A stretch of 42,898 nt of DNA from positions 1-42,898 of the IMG/VR virus record IMGVR_UViG_3300024520_000160; one strand, given 5' to 3'. The stretch comes from a virus. Numbering within the stretch: the first letter of the stretch is position 1; the number at the start of each line of letters is the position of its first letter. A program made the translations under genes and the position numbers. The notes under the pieces are model-generated. The model ran no database searches. It saw only the letters and a program-made list of their open reading frames with translations, and had not been told where the DNA came from. Positions 24,950 to 32,689 of the stretch are shown here, piece after piece.

Positions 24950-26145
24950 CACTACAAGTCCCCACGATACAGGAACTCAACGATCTAATTATCGCGCAAG
25001 TAGAGGCGAAATTAAGTCAAACGATTCCGCTTCTACCAAAAGCATTCAATCGAGTGATTGCGAAAGTATTCGCGGGCGTTTTCATCATTCTGTACAAATA
25101 CGGCGGCTTCATGTTCTTGCAAATGTTTGTCGAGACCATGACAAATCAGGAAACCATGATCAACGGGGTGCCTGTAAAGCCTCTCACCGCCGTGGGTGTT
25201 ATGATGGGGGTCGGCCCGCCCACGGAAGCGGTACCGGCCGAAGTGGATTTCGATTTTACCGTATTGCTTCCCACGGGTGCGGACACGTTACCTTCGGGAA
25301 CACCGATTCTTAACGATGCGAGTGGCATAACCTACGTGACGATCGGAGACACCGCATATGGTGGTGCGGGGCCCGCAACTGAAACGGTCACCATACGCGC
25401 CGCAAGCGACCAACAAGGGGGCAACGGAGCGGGCGATCAAGGCAACGTAGACAATGCTACGGTGTTATCGTTTGTGGCGCCCCCGGCCAATGTGGACCCC
25501 GATGGGGTGGTATCGGCCCAAAGCGTGACGGGCGTCGACGAAGAATCCGAGTCGGTCTATAAAAGCCGAATTTTTGCACGCTTCCAAACGCCACCACAGG
25601 GCGGTGCTTATGCGGACTACTCTATTTGGGGTGAGACTGTAACGGGCGTGATTAACGTGTATCCATACACAGGCGACCCGGGCGAAGTGGACGTATACTC
25701 GGAAGTGTCGACGGATTTGGATGCGGACGGCATACCCGATGCGGCCAAGCTTTTGGAAGTCTATAACGCCATCGAAGTGGACGTTGCGGGGCTTGCCACA
25801 CGGCGCCCGGCCAATGCATTTGTAAATTCGCTCGCAATCGCCCGCACGGCCTTTACCGTCGAGGTATACGGCATCACGGCGCCCAGTGTATCCGAAGCAG
25901 AAACGGCCGTAACGGCGGCGGTTGAAGCGTGGTTCTTAGACCGTGAACCGTACATACCCGGTTGGAGTGTAGGGGTGAGAAAAGACCAAATAACCGATAC
26001 AGCAATAGGTGGTGTCGTTCAAGACGTAATGGCGGCTTTGGGAGGCTTGTTTACTAGTGTGATTTTAAAAGAAGCGGCGGTTGCATTTCAAATCCGAACC
26101 CTTGCGGCCGGTGAGAAGTGTAAAGCAACGGTGAGTTACCCATAA
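24946..26145 (+). CDS. baseplate J-like protein (Mu gp47 family)
   Basis: A 399-aa baseplate wedge protein. Family features: N-terminal PTIQELNDLIIAQVEAKLSQ, the helix AFNRVIAKVFAGVFIILYKY, the strand-rich domain LPTGADTLPSGTPILNDASG with GITYVTIGDTA, and the conserved middle block GVDEESESVYKSRIFARFQTPPQGG and NVYPYTGDPGEVDVY. It follows gp46 and precedes gp48, the fixed order of Mu-like baseplates. Confidence 0.93.
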   Translation: MTLQVPTIQELNDLIIAQVEAKLSQTIPLLPKAFNRVIAKVFAGVFIILYKYGGFMFLQMFVETMTNQETMINGVPVKPLTAVGVMMGVGPPTEAVPAEVDFDFTVLLPTGADTLPSGTPILNDASGITYVTIGDTAYGGAGPATETVTIRAASDQQGGNGAGDQGNVDNATVLSFVAPPANVDPDGVVSAQSVTGVDEESESVYKSRIFARFQTPPQGGAYADYSIWGETVTGVINVYPYTGDPGEVDVYSEVSTDLDADGIPDAAKLLEVYNAIEVDVAGLATRRPANAFVNSLAIARTAFTVEVYGITAPSVSEAETAVTAAVEAWFLDREPYIPGWSVGVRKDQITDTAIGGVVQDVMAALGGLFTSVILKEAAVAFQIRTLAAGEKCKATVSYP

Positions 26146-26999
26146 TGGCTTGGTTAAACATAGCAAAGCACTTGCTACCACGGGCTAAAGCTTGGCGCTT
26201 GACGCTTGACAATACGTTAAGACGCCTAATTGACGGGCTAATAGACTTCCCCAACGACATCCAAGAATACTTTGATTTAATTTGGCTCGATATGTTCCCG
26301 GCAACCACACGGGAGCTCGACGCTTGGGAGTATCAATGGGGGTTGCCCGAAACCAATCTAACCGAGCAAGAACGGCGCGATCGTTTGGCCGCAACGTGGG
26401 CGGCTATTGGCGGGCAAGATCCATCGTATATCCAAGCCACCCTTCAAGCCAACGGCTTCGATGTCTATATTCACGAGTGGTGGCTACCCGCTAGCGACCC
26501 CCCGGAAGTGCGCAATCCGATCGCGTGGTTGCTAGGGTTGCCCGTCGAGTGCGGGGAAGACATTGCCGAGTGCGGGGAACCAATAGCCGAGTGCGGCAAT
26601 CGAATACCACAAGGGGCAAACCCATATTGGCTCGTTAACAAGCTAGATTGGACGGGCTATAATTGGACGGTACTTTGTGGCCAAGCGCTTGCCCAATGCG
26701 GGGAAGCATCGGCCGAGTGCGGCGAATACGATGGATTTTTGGTGAGTCGAGTGTATTACCCGTTGCCAACCGACCCCGACTATTGGCCGTATTTCTTATA
26801 TTTTGGCGATACGACTTTTGGCGAATCGGTTGTTATATCGAGTGAGCGCCAAGACGAATTTGAAAACCTGCTTTTAAAGCTTTGTCCGTTGCAACAATGG
26901 ATAGGACTTTTTATCGAGTATTCCGACCCGTTGGTTGAAGATTTGACGCTTGATCTCATCGTTGAAGATGGGTCAGGTTCCTACGTGGTAGAAGGGTGA
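26145..26999 (+). CDS. Mu gp48-like (YmfQ-type) tail protein with ECGE repeats
   Basis: A 284-aa baseplate-fibre adaptor. The N-terminus is that of the family (KHLLPRAKAWRLTLDNTLRR, IWLDMFPATTRELDAWEYQW, QERRDRLAATWAAIGGQDP). Between about residues 130 and 200 it has a run of short Cys-Gly-Glu motifs (VECGEDIAECGEPIAECG, then LCGQALAQCGEASAECGE), giving seven cysteines. These would suit a metal site or disulphide ladder. It overlaps the gp47-like gene by one base (TAATG). Confidence 0.86.
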   Translation: MAWLNIAKHLLPRAKAWRLTLDNTLRRLIDGLIDFPNDIQEYFDLIWLDMFPATTRELDAWEYQWGLPETNLTEQERRDRLAATWAAIGGQDPSYIQATLQANGFDVYIHEWWLPASDPPEVRNPIAWLLGLPVECGEDIAECGEPIAECGNRIPQGANPYWLVNKLDWTGYNWTVLCGQALAQCGEASAECGEYDGFLVSRVYYPLPTDPDYWPYFLYFGDTTFGESVVISSERQDEFENLLLKLCPLQQWIGLFIEYSDPLVEDLTLDLIVEDGSGSYVVEG

Positions 27000-27003
27000 A
27001 AAT

Positions 27004-27582
27004 ATGACGACTGTAAATCATAGCGAAGTGGCTTTGGGCGCAAGGCATGCAATACACAATTTGACCTATGCGGATGCGGCCAACCGTATAGCGGGTACAA
27101 ACGAAGGTAGCAGCATTGTACTTGCGGCGGCCAACGTGTATCAAATCGCCAAGCAGTTGGACGACGAGACCTTGTGGATTTTGTTAGATGATTCGCCTAT
27201 CACGTGGAAAAACATCATAACGGCCGATGTGGTCGACGATTTGACTTACTCCGTGGCGGATGGAAATGTTGTGCATACCCACGTTGCGCCCCGGTCGCTT
27301 GCCGATGACGAGTATTTTGACCTACCCGCGGAAACGGTCGGTTGGGGCACTTTCATGCTTATGGCGGCCACGGGGTCCGGGACATTGGAGTGGTTGAAAA
27401 TAGCTTGGGGCCACAACGGTGCCGTGACTGTGTTTGAAGCGGGCCCAAATAGCGCGGGTACCGATTCTGACGGGGACTTTTGTGCGTTTGACAACGGAAA
27501 CGATGTTAGGATTAGAAATCGTTTGGGCTCGACGAAGCTTGTATTTGGCGATTATCACTATACGCAAATAATTGTTGCGTAA
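27004..27582 (+). CDS. tail fibre-cluster protein, unknown
   Basis: A 192-aa protein between gp48 and the collar fibre. The first 70 residues include the segment YADAANRIAGTNEGSSIVLAAA and DDETLWILLDDSPITWKNI, which is reminiscent of small domains at the start of phage tail-fibre proteins. The remainder is beta-rich (GTLEWLKIAWGHNGAVTVFE, RLGSTKLVFGDYHYTQIIVA). It may be a fibre segment or fibre-attached lectin-like domain. The ribosome binding site is GAAGGGTG. Confidence 0.55.
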   Translation: MTTVNHSEVALGARHAIHNLTYADAANRIAGTNEGSSIVLAAANVYQIAKQLDDETLWILLDDSPITWKNIITADVVDDLTYSVADGNVVHTHVAPRSLADDEYFDLPAETVGWGTFMLMAATGSGTLEWLKIAWGHNGAVTVFEAGPNSAGTDSDGDFCAFDNGNDVRIRNRLGSTKLVFGDYHYTQIIVA

Positions 27583-27596
27583 AAGGAGCAAATAAA

Positions 27597-28379
27597 ATGT
27601 CACTAAACCCGTATGTAAAATGGCCGACCAAAATTACGGCCCCATCGGCCGCCTATCCGTACGGGTCGGCTCAAAACATAACCGTGCCCGGTGACGGTAC
27701 CGGTACCCCGTGGGACGAAGATCTTGTCAATGACATTTTCGGGTTTCAACAAGAGCTTTTGGACAAAGCGGGCATCACGCCAAGCGGCGATCCCGATGAG
27801 GTTGACGACTCGGAATACTTCCAGGCGATGCGCGCAACTTGCGGATACCCGGGAACGGTTATAGCGACTTGCACAACCGCAACGCCTTTTTCCCTTGGCC
27901 TTCGGGTGCTTCCGCTTGACGGTACGGTTTTATTAATAGCGAACTACCCGGATCTCGTTGAAGCCACCTACGTTGGGGACATCGCCAATGGTGCTTCGAC
28001 TGTGTTTATCAAGACAAGCGATGCGGGGGGCACCACACCGGACACGGGAGGCACCTATTTTGTGTTGCCCGATTTTACGGGGTGTTTCATTCGCGGGCGG
28101 GATCAAGGCGCAACGATTGACCCCGATGGCGCGTCAAGGTTTCAAGGGGACTTACAAGCCGAAGAGATTGAGAACCATTATCACGCGGTCACGAATAGCT
28201 TGCCGACCCCGGTCGCATTACAAACAACCACCGATAACACGGCGGGTGGCGCGGCGGTTGGAATAGAAGCGGGCGCGGGTGCGACCCGATTGTATGCCTA
28301 TACCGAATCACCTAGTTTACCCCTGGGCGATGAGACACGGCCGACAAATTGTATGGTCTCTTGGGGTATCTGGTATTAA
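27597..28379 (+). CDS. tail fibre protein with phage tail collar domain
   Basis: A 260-aa protein preceded by AAAGGAG. The tail-collar domain is apparent: GTVIATCTTATPFSLGLRVL, PLDGTVLLIANYPDLVEATY, FVLPDFTGCFIRGRDQGAT, EIENHYHAVTNS (the His-x-His of collar domains) and the final C-x-VSWGIWY in place of the common PTN-YIIKY ending. Such domains bind the host surface. The N-terminal 80 residues are the likely attachment part. Confidence 0.85.
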   Translation: MSLNPYVKWPTKITAPSAAYPYGSAQNITVPGDGTGTPWDEDLVNDIFGFQQELLDKAGITPSGDPDEVDDSEYFQAMRATCGYPGTVIATCTTATPFSLGLRVLPLDGTVLLIANYPDLVEATYVGDIANGASTVFIKTSDAGGTTPDTGGTYFVLPDFTGCFIRGRDQGATIDPDGASRFQGDLQAEEIENHYHAVTNSLPTPVALQTTTDNTAGGAAVGIEAGAGATRLYAYTESPSLPLGDETRPTNCMVSWGIWY

Positions 28380-28708
28380 TGCTCAACACCGCACGATATG
28401 TCGAGATTGACGGCAAGCGGGTTTTGAGACGCTTTGGTGTCTTACATGTTGACCCGGTGGCCACCCGCAAAAATGCGCTCCGTCATGTATGCTCCAAAGC
28501 CGTCAAGGTTGCCCGTGAAATGATGGAGGTGGCCGAATATAACCGGGTGCCCTATGCGGACCATAAGACGCTTAAAAAGGCGTATGAAGCCGAGCGGGCA
28601 ACGTATTCGGAAGCCGTGGAAAGATACGGGCGTGACAACCCAATACACTTTGGACCGCGGGCAAATGAAGTCGTACTTTGCCCGCTGCTATTCAATGGTC
28701 AATCTTAA
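28379..28708 (+). CDS. small unknown protein after the fibre gene
   Basis: A 109-aa basic helical protein starting at the ATG that overlaps the fibre stop (TAATG). It contains ARYVEIDGKRVLRRFGVLHV and ATYSEAVERYGRDNPIHFGP. No family is recognised. Genes in this place often encode fibre assembly helpers, but there is no direct support here. Confidence 0.6.
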   Translation: MLNTARYVEIDGKRVLRRFGVLHVDPVATRKNALRHVCSKAVKVAREMMEVAEYNRVPYADHKTLKKAYEAERATYSEAVERYGRDNPIHFGPRANEVVLCPLLFNGQS

Positions 28709-29081
28709 AGAGACCACTCAAGTCCGAATCATTCAAAGCGAAGCAAAGACTGCGATACGTGAAGAGCGTGACGCAATTTTGACGAAAGTCGAGAGAATCG
28801 GCGACAGTATCAAAGACGAAATGCACAGGTACTTTGCGACCAAAACCGACTTAGCTAATTGGCAATTGAGGGTATATCAAGAAATGGACACGAAAATGCG
28901 AGACATCTTGCGTTTGCACGTTCGTAAAAACCACAAAATATCCATCACGCCCGCGGGCCGCGTGTCTATCATCCCAAAGCGACGGTACACACCCACTCAA
29001 AAAGCGAGTATAACGGCGGGTATTTTAGGAGTTATTAGCGCCATTATTTACGCTATCAATAGTTGGCTCCAAAGCCGTTAG
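28695..29081 (+). CDS. C-terminally membrane-anchored protein, possible holin-like
   Basis: A 128-aa protein. Residues 1-60 are a charged helix or coiled coil (TKVERIGDSIKDEMHRYFATK), a basic stretch follows (RKNHKISITPAGRVSIIPKR) and residues about 105-125 form one membrane helix (ASITAGILGVISAIIYAINSWL). This topology resembles XhlA-type hemolysin/holin accessory proteins, but no match can be claimed. I start at the ATG at 28695, which overlaps the upstream gene by 14 bp. A further in-frame ATG lies at 28663. The stop overlaps the convergent minus-strand gene by four bases. Confidence 0.6.
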   Translation: MVNLKETTQVRIIQSEAKTAIREERDAILTKVERIGDSIKDEMHRYFATKTDLANWQLRVYQEMDTKMRDILRLHVRKNHKISITPAGRVSIIPKRRYTPTQKASITAGILGVISAIIYAINSWLQSR

Positions 29082-29287
29082 TGTAACAACCTTTCTTTTG
29101 TCTCTTCTGTCAATACCGTAACGGCGGCGTCGTATCGGTCTTGAGTTACGGCTAAAACTACCGCCGCCCGTGCCATTCTTAGTGCTTCGCCCACATCTTC
29201 GTCGTCCATTTCAGTGGTAACCAAACGCACTAAACTGGTAATAAGCATTGCCGCTTCAAGGTCGTTTAGTTGTATTTTGTCGCCCAT
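29078..29287 (-). CDS. small acidic helical protein, unknown
   Basis: A 69-aa protein and the last gene of the leftward operon. It is helical (LNDLEAAMLITSLVRLVTTE, GEALRMARAAVVLAVTQD) with an acidic middle MDDEDVG. It starts two bases after the transglycosylase stop. Its stop overlaps the stop of the convergent plus-strand gene by four bases. No function is recognised. Confidence 0.6.
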   Translation of the reverse strand: MGDKIQLNDLEAAMLITSLVRLVTTEMDDEDVGEALRMARAAVVLAVTQDRYDAAVTVLTEETKERLLH

Positions 29288-29288
29288 A

Positions 29289-29966
29289 TCAGTCTACTAT
29301 CCCCTTTCGTGTCTTATTTGTGACTTTTGCGGCCGATACGCCTATCTGTTTAAACCGGGGCGTTGGCACGCGCGCGCCGCCCGTGAGCTCGTTTAGATAT
29401 CCCCAAATCCATACCCTGTTTTGTGTTGCCCGTTGAGCGCTAATTGTGCGTGGGTTGCATCGGCCGGACACATAGGCATTGATCCCCTTGATAATATCGC
29501 CTTGACACCAATCCCGTCCGCGGGCAAGCCAACAAGCCCCGCAAAATACGCCACCTTCGACCGTGTCCAAGTCTTTGCAATACCGCCGACACCCACGGCG
29601 GGCATCCTTCCCAACCTGCAAGATCCCTTGCTCACCCGCGGGGCCCAATAGCCCGGTGCGAAATACGGTTTCACGGTAGGTCATGGCGATCAAAAGGTTG
29701 GTGGGTACTTCGAATTTTTCCGCCGCGTTTTCGAAGGCCACAACCAATTTAGAGCGGTATACCGCATCTTTATACGCTTTGAGATATTTTCCATTATACG
29801 GTAAACGCCCCCGGTACGACGTGCGGGGTGTCACAAGGTCAAGGATCGCATCGCTCCGCCCCATTGGCTCCGCCGCTTTACATTGCCAAGCTACGGCCAA
29901 TATTAATATTATGACAAATCCGATCGCCGTTACAATGAGCATCTTTCCGCTGTTATTTCTTTCCAT
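29289..29966 (-). CDS. membrane-anchored lytic transglycosylase-like protein (SLT fold)
   Basis: A 225-aa protein that probably cleaves the glycan strands of peptidoglycan. Residues 9-28 form an N-terminal membrane helix or signal anchor (VTAIGFVIILILAVAW). The SLT core follows: catalytic Glu99 in LLIAMTYRETVFRTGLLGPAG, then GEQGILQVGKDA and a GINAYVSGRC segment in place of AYNAG. Six cysteines after residue 120 suggest disulphides outside the cytoplasm. It has a strong ribosome binding site (AAGGGGA). It lies in the replication operon, apart from the holin-amidase pair. It could act in lysis or as a virion- or entry-linked muralytic enzyme. Confidence 0.78.
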   Translation of the reverse strand: MERNNSGKMLIVTAIGFVIILILAVAWQCKAAEPMGRSDAILDLVTPRTSYRGRLPYNGKYLKAYKDAVYRSKLVVAFENAAEKFEVPTNLLIAMTYRETVFRTGLLGPAGEQGILQVGKDARRGCRRYCKDLDTVEGGVFCGACWLARGRDWCQGDIIKGINAYVSGRCNPRTISAQRATQNRVWIWGYLNELTGGARVPTPRFKQIGVSAAKVTNKTRKGIVD

Positions 29967-30279
29967 CTTTTCCCCTTTCTTTTGTGGTTGTAATTCTATT
30001 TCGTGGGTACGTTCGAAAAGTATACCCGTATTTTCTGCCGCTCAAAATCAATGCATCCCAAAGCCATATGATGCCCCCGTTGGGGGGCTCCGGGAAGTCT
30101 TTGGAGATACGCTCCAAAACCGAAACTTGCATGTATCGATCGTTTTGAACCTTGACCCATCGGGAATAGTGTACGATTATGTTTTTGATAGACGCGCCCG
30201 CGCGGAGTGTCCAAATAGAACCCTTCAGATATTTGGATTCTCCGCGCTTTATAATTTTGTTCTCAATCCATTGTTTCAT
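29953..30279 (-). CDS. small basic protein, unknown
   Basis: A 108-aa protein starting right after the polymerase stop, with the ribosome binding site GGAAGG. It is basic and rich in aromatic residues (KSIWTLRAGASIKNIIVHYS-like, IIWLWDALILSGRKYGYTF) with the tail TTTKERGKDGKK. No family is recognised. It overlaps the transglycosylase gene by 14 bp. Its place beside the polymerase hints at a DNA-related role, but this is weak. Confidence 0.55.
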   Translation of the reverse strand: MKQWIENKIIKRGESKYLKGSIWTLRAGASIKNIIVHYSRWVKVQNDRYMQVSVLERISKDFPEPPNGGIIWLWDALILSGRKYGYTFRTYPRNRITTTKERGKDGKK

Positions 30280-32418
30280 TCAGTCCTTCCGAAATCTGTA
30301 ACCGCGCCAACCGCCCGCGGCACGTATTGGCCACCCTATACACCACCATATAGCCGCCATCATTATGGCTTCCATTTCTTCAATGTTCCCAAAGCCCTTG
30401 ACTACTTCACAAACCGGCTCATCGTGCACGTGCATAACTACGGGGTATCCGCATTGTTCAAGGCGTACAAGTGCCGTGGCGAGCACGTCACGGGCAACCG
30501 CTTGGGTTATATTTTCGACAAATTTTCCGCCCCAACTTTCGAGCCGCACCCAACCGACCGCGCCCTTCGTGGAATCGGTATTGTGTCCCATATATGTGAT
30601 TTTGAACGATGGGAGCTTAGCAAGGCGGTGAAACGTTGGGTGAAGGCGGGGCTTGTGATACGTCAACTTGCGGCCGCTTGGAAGGGTGCAAAGCAACTTG
30701 TCATCGATGACCACAAAGGAAAGGGAGCGCACGTCATAGCGCTTCCCGGGGTTACTTATAGCATTTACAACGGCGCCTTCAACACCGTAGCGCTCCGGGA
30801 TAAAATCCCACGTTTTACCGATGCGGCGGTATTGATCGCCCCAAAATTCGACTATTGCCGGGGAGTCGTCTCGCCATTTTAGGATATTTTTCTTTATTTC
30901 CCTGTCATCTCTAAAATACTTATCGGCCCCAAACGCCTTCCAAGCTCCAATCCATCCTTGATACCCGCTCGCCAATTCGGGCACTTTCCCAAACGGCTTG
31001 CGGTGTTTGTGGTGTTGACCGGTTTGTTTTCTGTGTTCAATAAATTTCTCAAACGGCACGCCCGTGATTTTCGAGGCGCACATCTCATAGATTTTGCCGT
31101 GTGTCCGAAATACGTTTATGCGCCACTCTTCACCGGCCAGCATTGCCAATACGACCGCTTCGATGGCGGAATAGTCCGAACATATAAGGTCACGCCCCGG
31201 GCCGGCCACGAAAAGCCCCCGTACACACCCCCCAACGGTCTCAAGTGCGTTGCCATACTTTGCCTCAACCCGTTCAAGGGAGCGCGTGGCGATGACGCCC
31301 AGGGCGGTCTCGACTTCGATTATATTCCAATCCGGTATTGTGTTCGGGCCACTTGACTTTAGATTTTGTGGTTGCGCCCCGCCCGCGCTCCAACGTCCAG
31401 TTCGTGACGCCCCGCAATACGTAAAAAGCCCCCGGAGCCGCCCATCGGGTGACAGCCTTCGTTTGATGGCTTTGAGTTTGAGCACGGCGGCCGAATTGAG
31501 CGCCAAGCGTATTTCAAGAGCTCGACGACATTGAGGCGACAAGTCGTCACGCTCCAAAGCGGCTTCAACTGTCTTTTTCTGCATATTGGGCAAGCTCAAA
31601 CCGTTGGTAGCCAACCACACCCTAAACGTGGCCACTTCCGCCGCCGCTTGCACTTTGCCCGCGGTGAGCGTAACAAGCTCCCGTGTGTATTTAATGGTGC
31701 ATTGGCGGACTATTTCGAGGCAATTTGCAAGCCCTTCCAAGTCGATGGCCACACCCCGGGCGTTAACCCGTTGATCTAGTTTCCACACTTCGAGCTCAAA
31801 CGGCGGTAGCTCCGGGATGCGGTCGGATGCGGAGCGCTCCGCTTTGATGTCGGTTATGTTGTACCCGTACAAGAGCGGGCCGTCTTTGGGTTCTTGGTGT
31901 GGGTATATGCGCTTGCGAGGGTCTTTTTTCGTCGGGTTGTGCGGTTCGCTAAATATCTTTAAAAGTCGGCCCCCATCGGTGTCTTTGAGTATTGGCGCTT
32001 CGACCGCTTTGGCCATTAAGTCAAGCCCCCCGGGTAACCCGTGAGCACGCGCTTTGGCCGATGTGTCCCGTAACTGGTCAAGCGGTAGCGGTGGCCAACC
32101 CATACGCCCGTAACATACTTTGAGCCATATTTGGTATTCAAAAAACGAGTTCACCGCTTCAAGTATTCCGCCGCATTTGACGTGCCAAAATAGGTCATAG
32201 GGCGGTGAGTCATGTGGTGTCCATAGGCGCTCCCCGGAGCCTATATCATACGCAAGAGAAAGTAGGCGTGTCGAAGGGTGCCCCGCATAGGCGCACGTCC
32301 CCACGGCGGGCAATCCGGGCTTACCCGTCGACTCGGCGATAGGAACCCATCGAAGGCGGACCGGGCACCAATACCGGCCCGCTTCCGAATAGGTTTCAAA
32401 GTCAAATTCACCTTTCAT
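30280..32418 (-). CDS. DNA polymerase I-type (family A) with 3'-5' exonuclease
   Basis: A 712-aa replicative phage polymerase. The exonuclease domain has Exo I DFETYSE (residues 6-12), Exo II AVNSFFEYQIW (about 88-98) and Exo III YGYNITD (184-190). The polymerase domain has motif A LICSDYSAIE (Asp415), motif B HRKPFGKVPELASGYQG (about 472-488) and motif C VMHVHDEPV (His665-Asp666-Glu667). No 5'-3' exonuclease domain is present. I start at the Met ten residues into the open frame (32418), because Exo I follows at once and this overlaps the upstream stop by 11 bp like its neighbours. It sits with SSB and nuclease genes in one operon. Confidence 0.95.
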   Translation of the reverse strand: MKGEFDFETYSEAGRYWCPVRLRWVPIAESTGKPGLPAVGTCAYAGHPSTRLLSLAYDIGSGERLWTPHDSPPYDLFWHVKCGGILEAVNSFFEYQIWLKVCYGRMGWPPLPLDQLRDTSAKARAHGLPGGLDLMAKAVEAPILKDTDGGRLLKIFSEPHNPTKKDPRKRIYPHQEPKDGPLLYGYNITDIKAERSASDRIPELPPFELEVWKLDQRVNARGVAIDLEGLANCLEIVRQCTIKYTRELVTLTAGKVQAAAEVATFRVWLATNGLSLPNMQKKTVEAALERDDLSPQCRRALEIRLALNSAAVLKLKAIKRRLSPDGRLRGLFTYCGASRTGRWSAGGAQPQNLKSSGPNTIPDWNIIEVETALGVIATRSLERVEAKYGNALETVGGCVRGLFVAGPGRDLICSDYSAIEAVVLAMLAGEEWRINVFRTHGKIYEMCASKITGVPFEKFIEHRKQTGQHHKHRKPFGKVPELASGYQGWIGAWKAFGADKYFRDDREIKKNILKWRDDSPAIVEFWGDQYRRIGKTWDFIPERYGVEGAVVNAISNPGKRYDVRSLSFVVIDDKLLCTLPSGRKLTYHKPRLHPTFHRLAKLPSFKITYMGHNTDSTKGAVGWVRLESWGGKFVENITQAVARDVLATALVRLEQCGYPVVMHVHDEPVCEVVKGFGNIEEMEAIMMAAIWWCIGWPIRAAGGWRGYRFRKD

Positions 32419-32689
32419 TAATTTCCGGGTGTTTTTCGAGCAATTCAATTAACGGACCAATTGCGATAAAATGGCGGGCCACAACCGACCATTTATTTCG
32501 TCCAAAATCGCGAGCAATACCGTGTTTTAACGCTAATTCATAACCCATGAATTTACCGTCATCGGGCTTAAACATAGGTTTGATAAAGGTTACAAAGTCT
32601 TCTTTTACCAGGCAATACTCGTTATCAAAATCTTCAATAAGTATGTAAGTCGAATGACCCTTCATACCCGTCTTTGTGTCTTCACCCAT
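32408..32689 (-). CDS. small unknown protein in replication operon
   Basis: A 93-aa protein starting at an ATG that overlaps the SSB stop (TGATG). A GTG three bases upstream is possible. The sequence is of mixed alpha/beta type (STYILIEDFDNEYCLVKEDF, GYELALKHGIARDFGRNKW, HFIAIGPLIELLEKHPEI). No family is recognised. It probably acts in replication or nucleotide metabolism judging only by its neighbours. Confidence 0.6.
   Translation of the reverse strand: MGEDTKTGMKGHSTYILIEDFDNEYCLVKEDFVTFIKPMFKPDDGKFMGYELALKHGIARDFGRNKWSVVARHFIAIGPLIELLEKHPEINER

Noticed and set aside
29060-29110. Possible bidirectional terminator between convergent genes
   Set aside because: Only a four-base inverted repeat (GTTA/TAAC) is visible, and the stop codons overlap, so there is no room for a normal hairpin with T-tract.
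29683-30882. 399-codon plus-strand open frame opposite transglycosylase and polymerase
   Set aside because: It is antisense to three genes with clear motifs, has no family similarity and reads through their boundaries.
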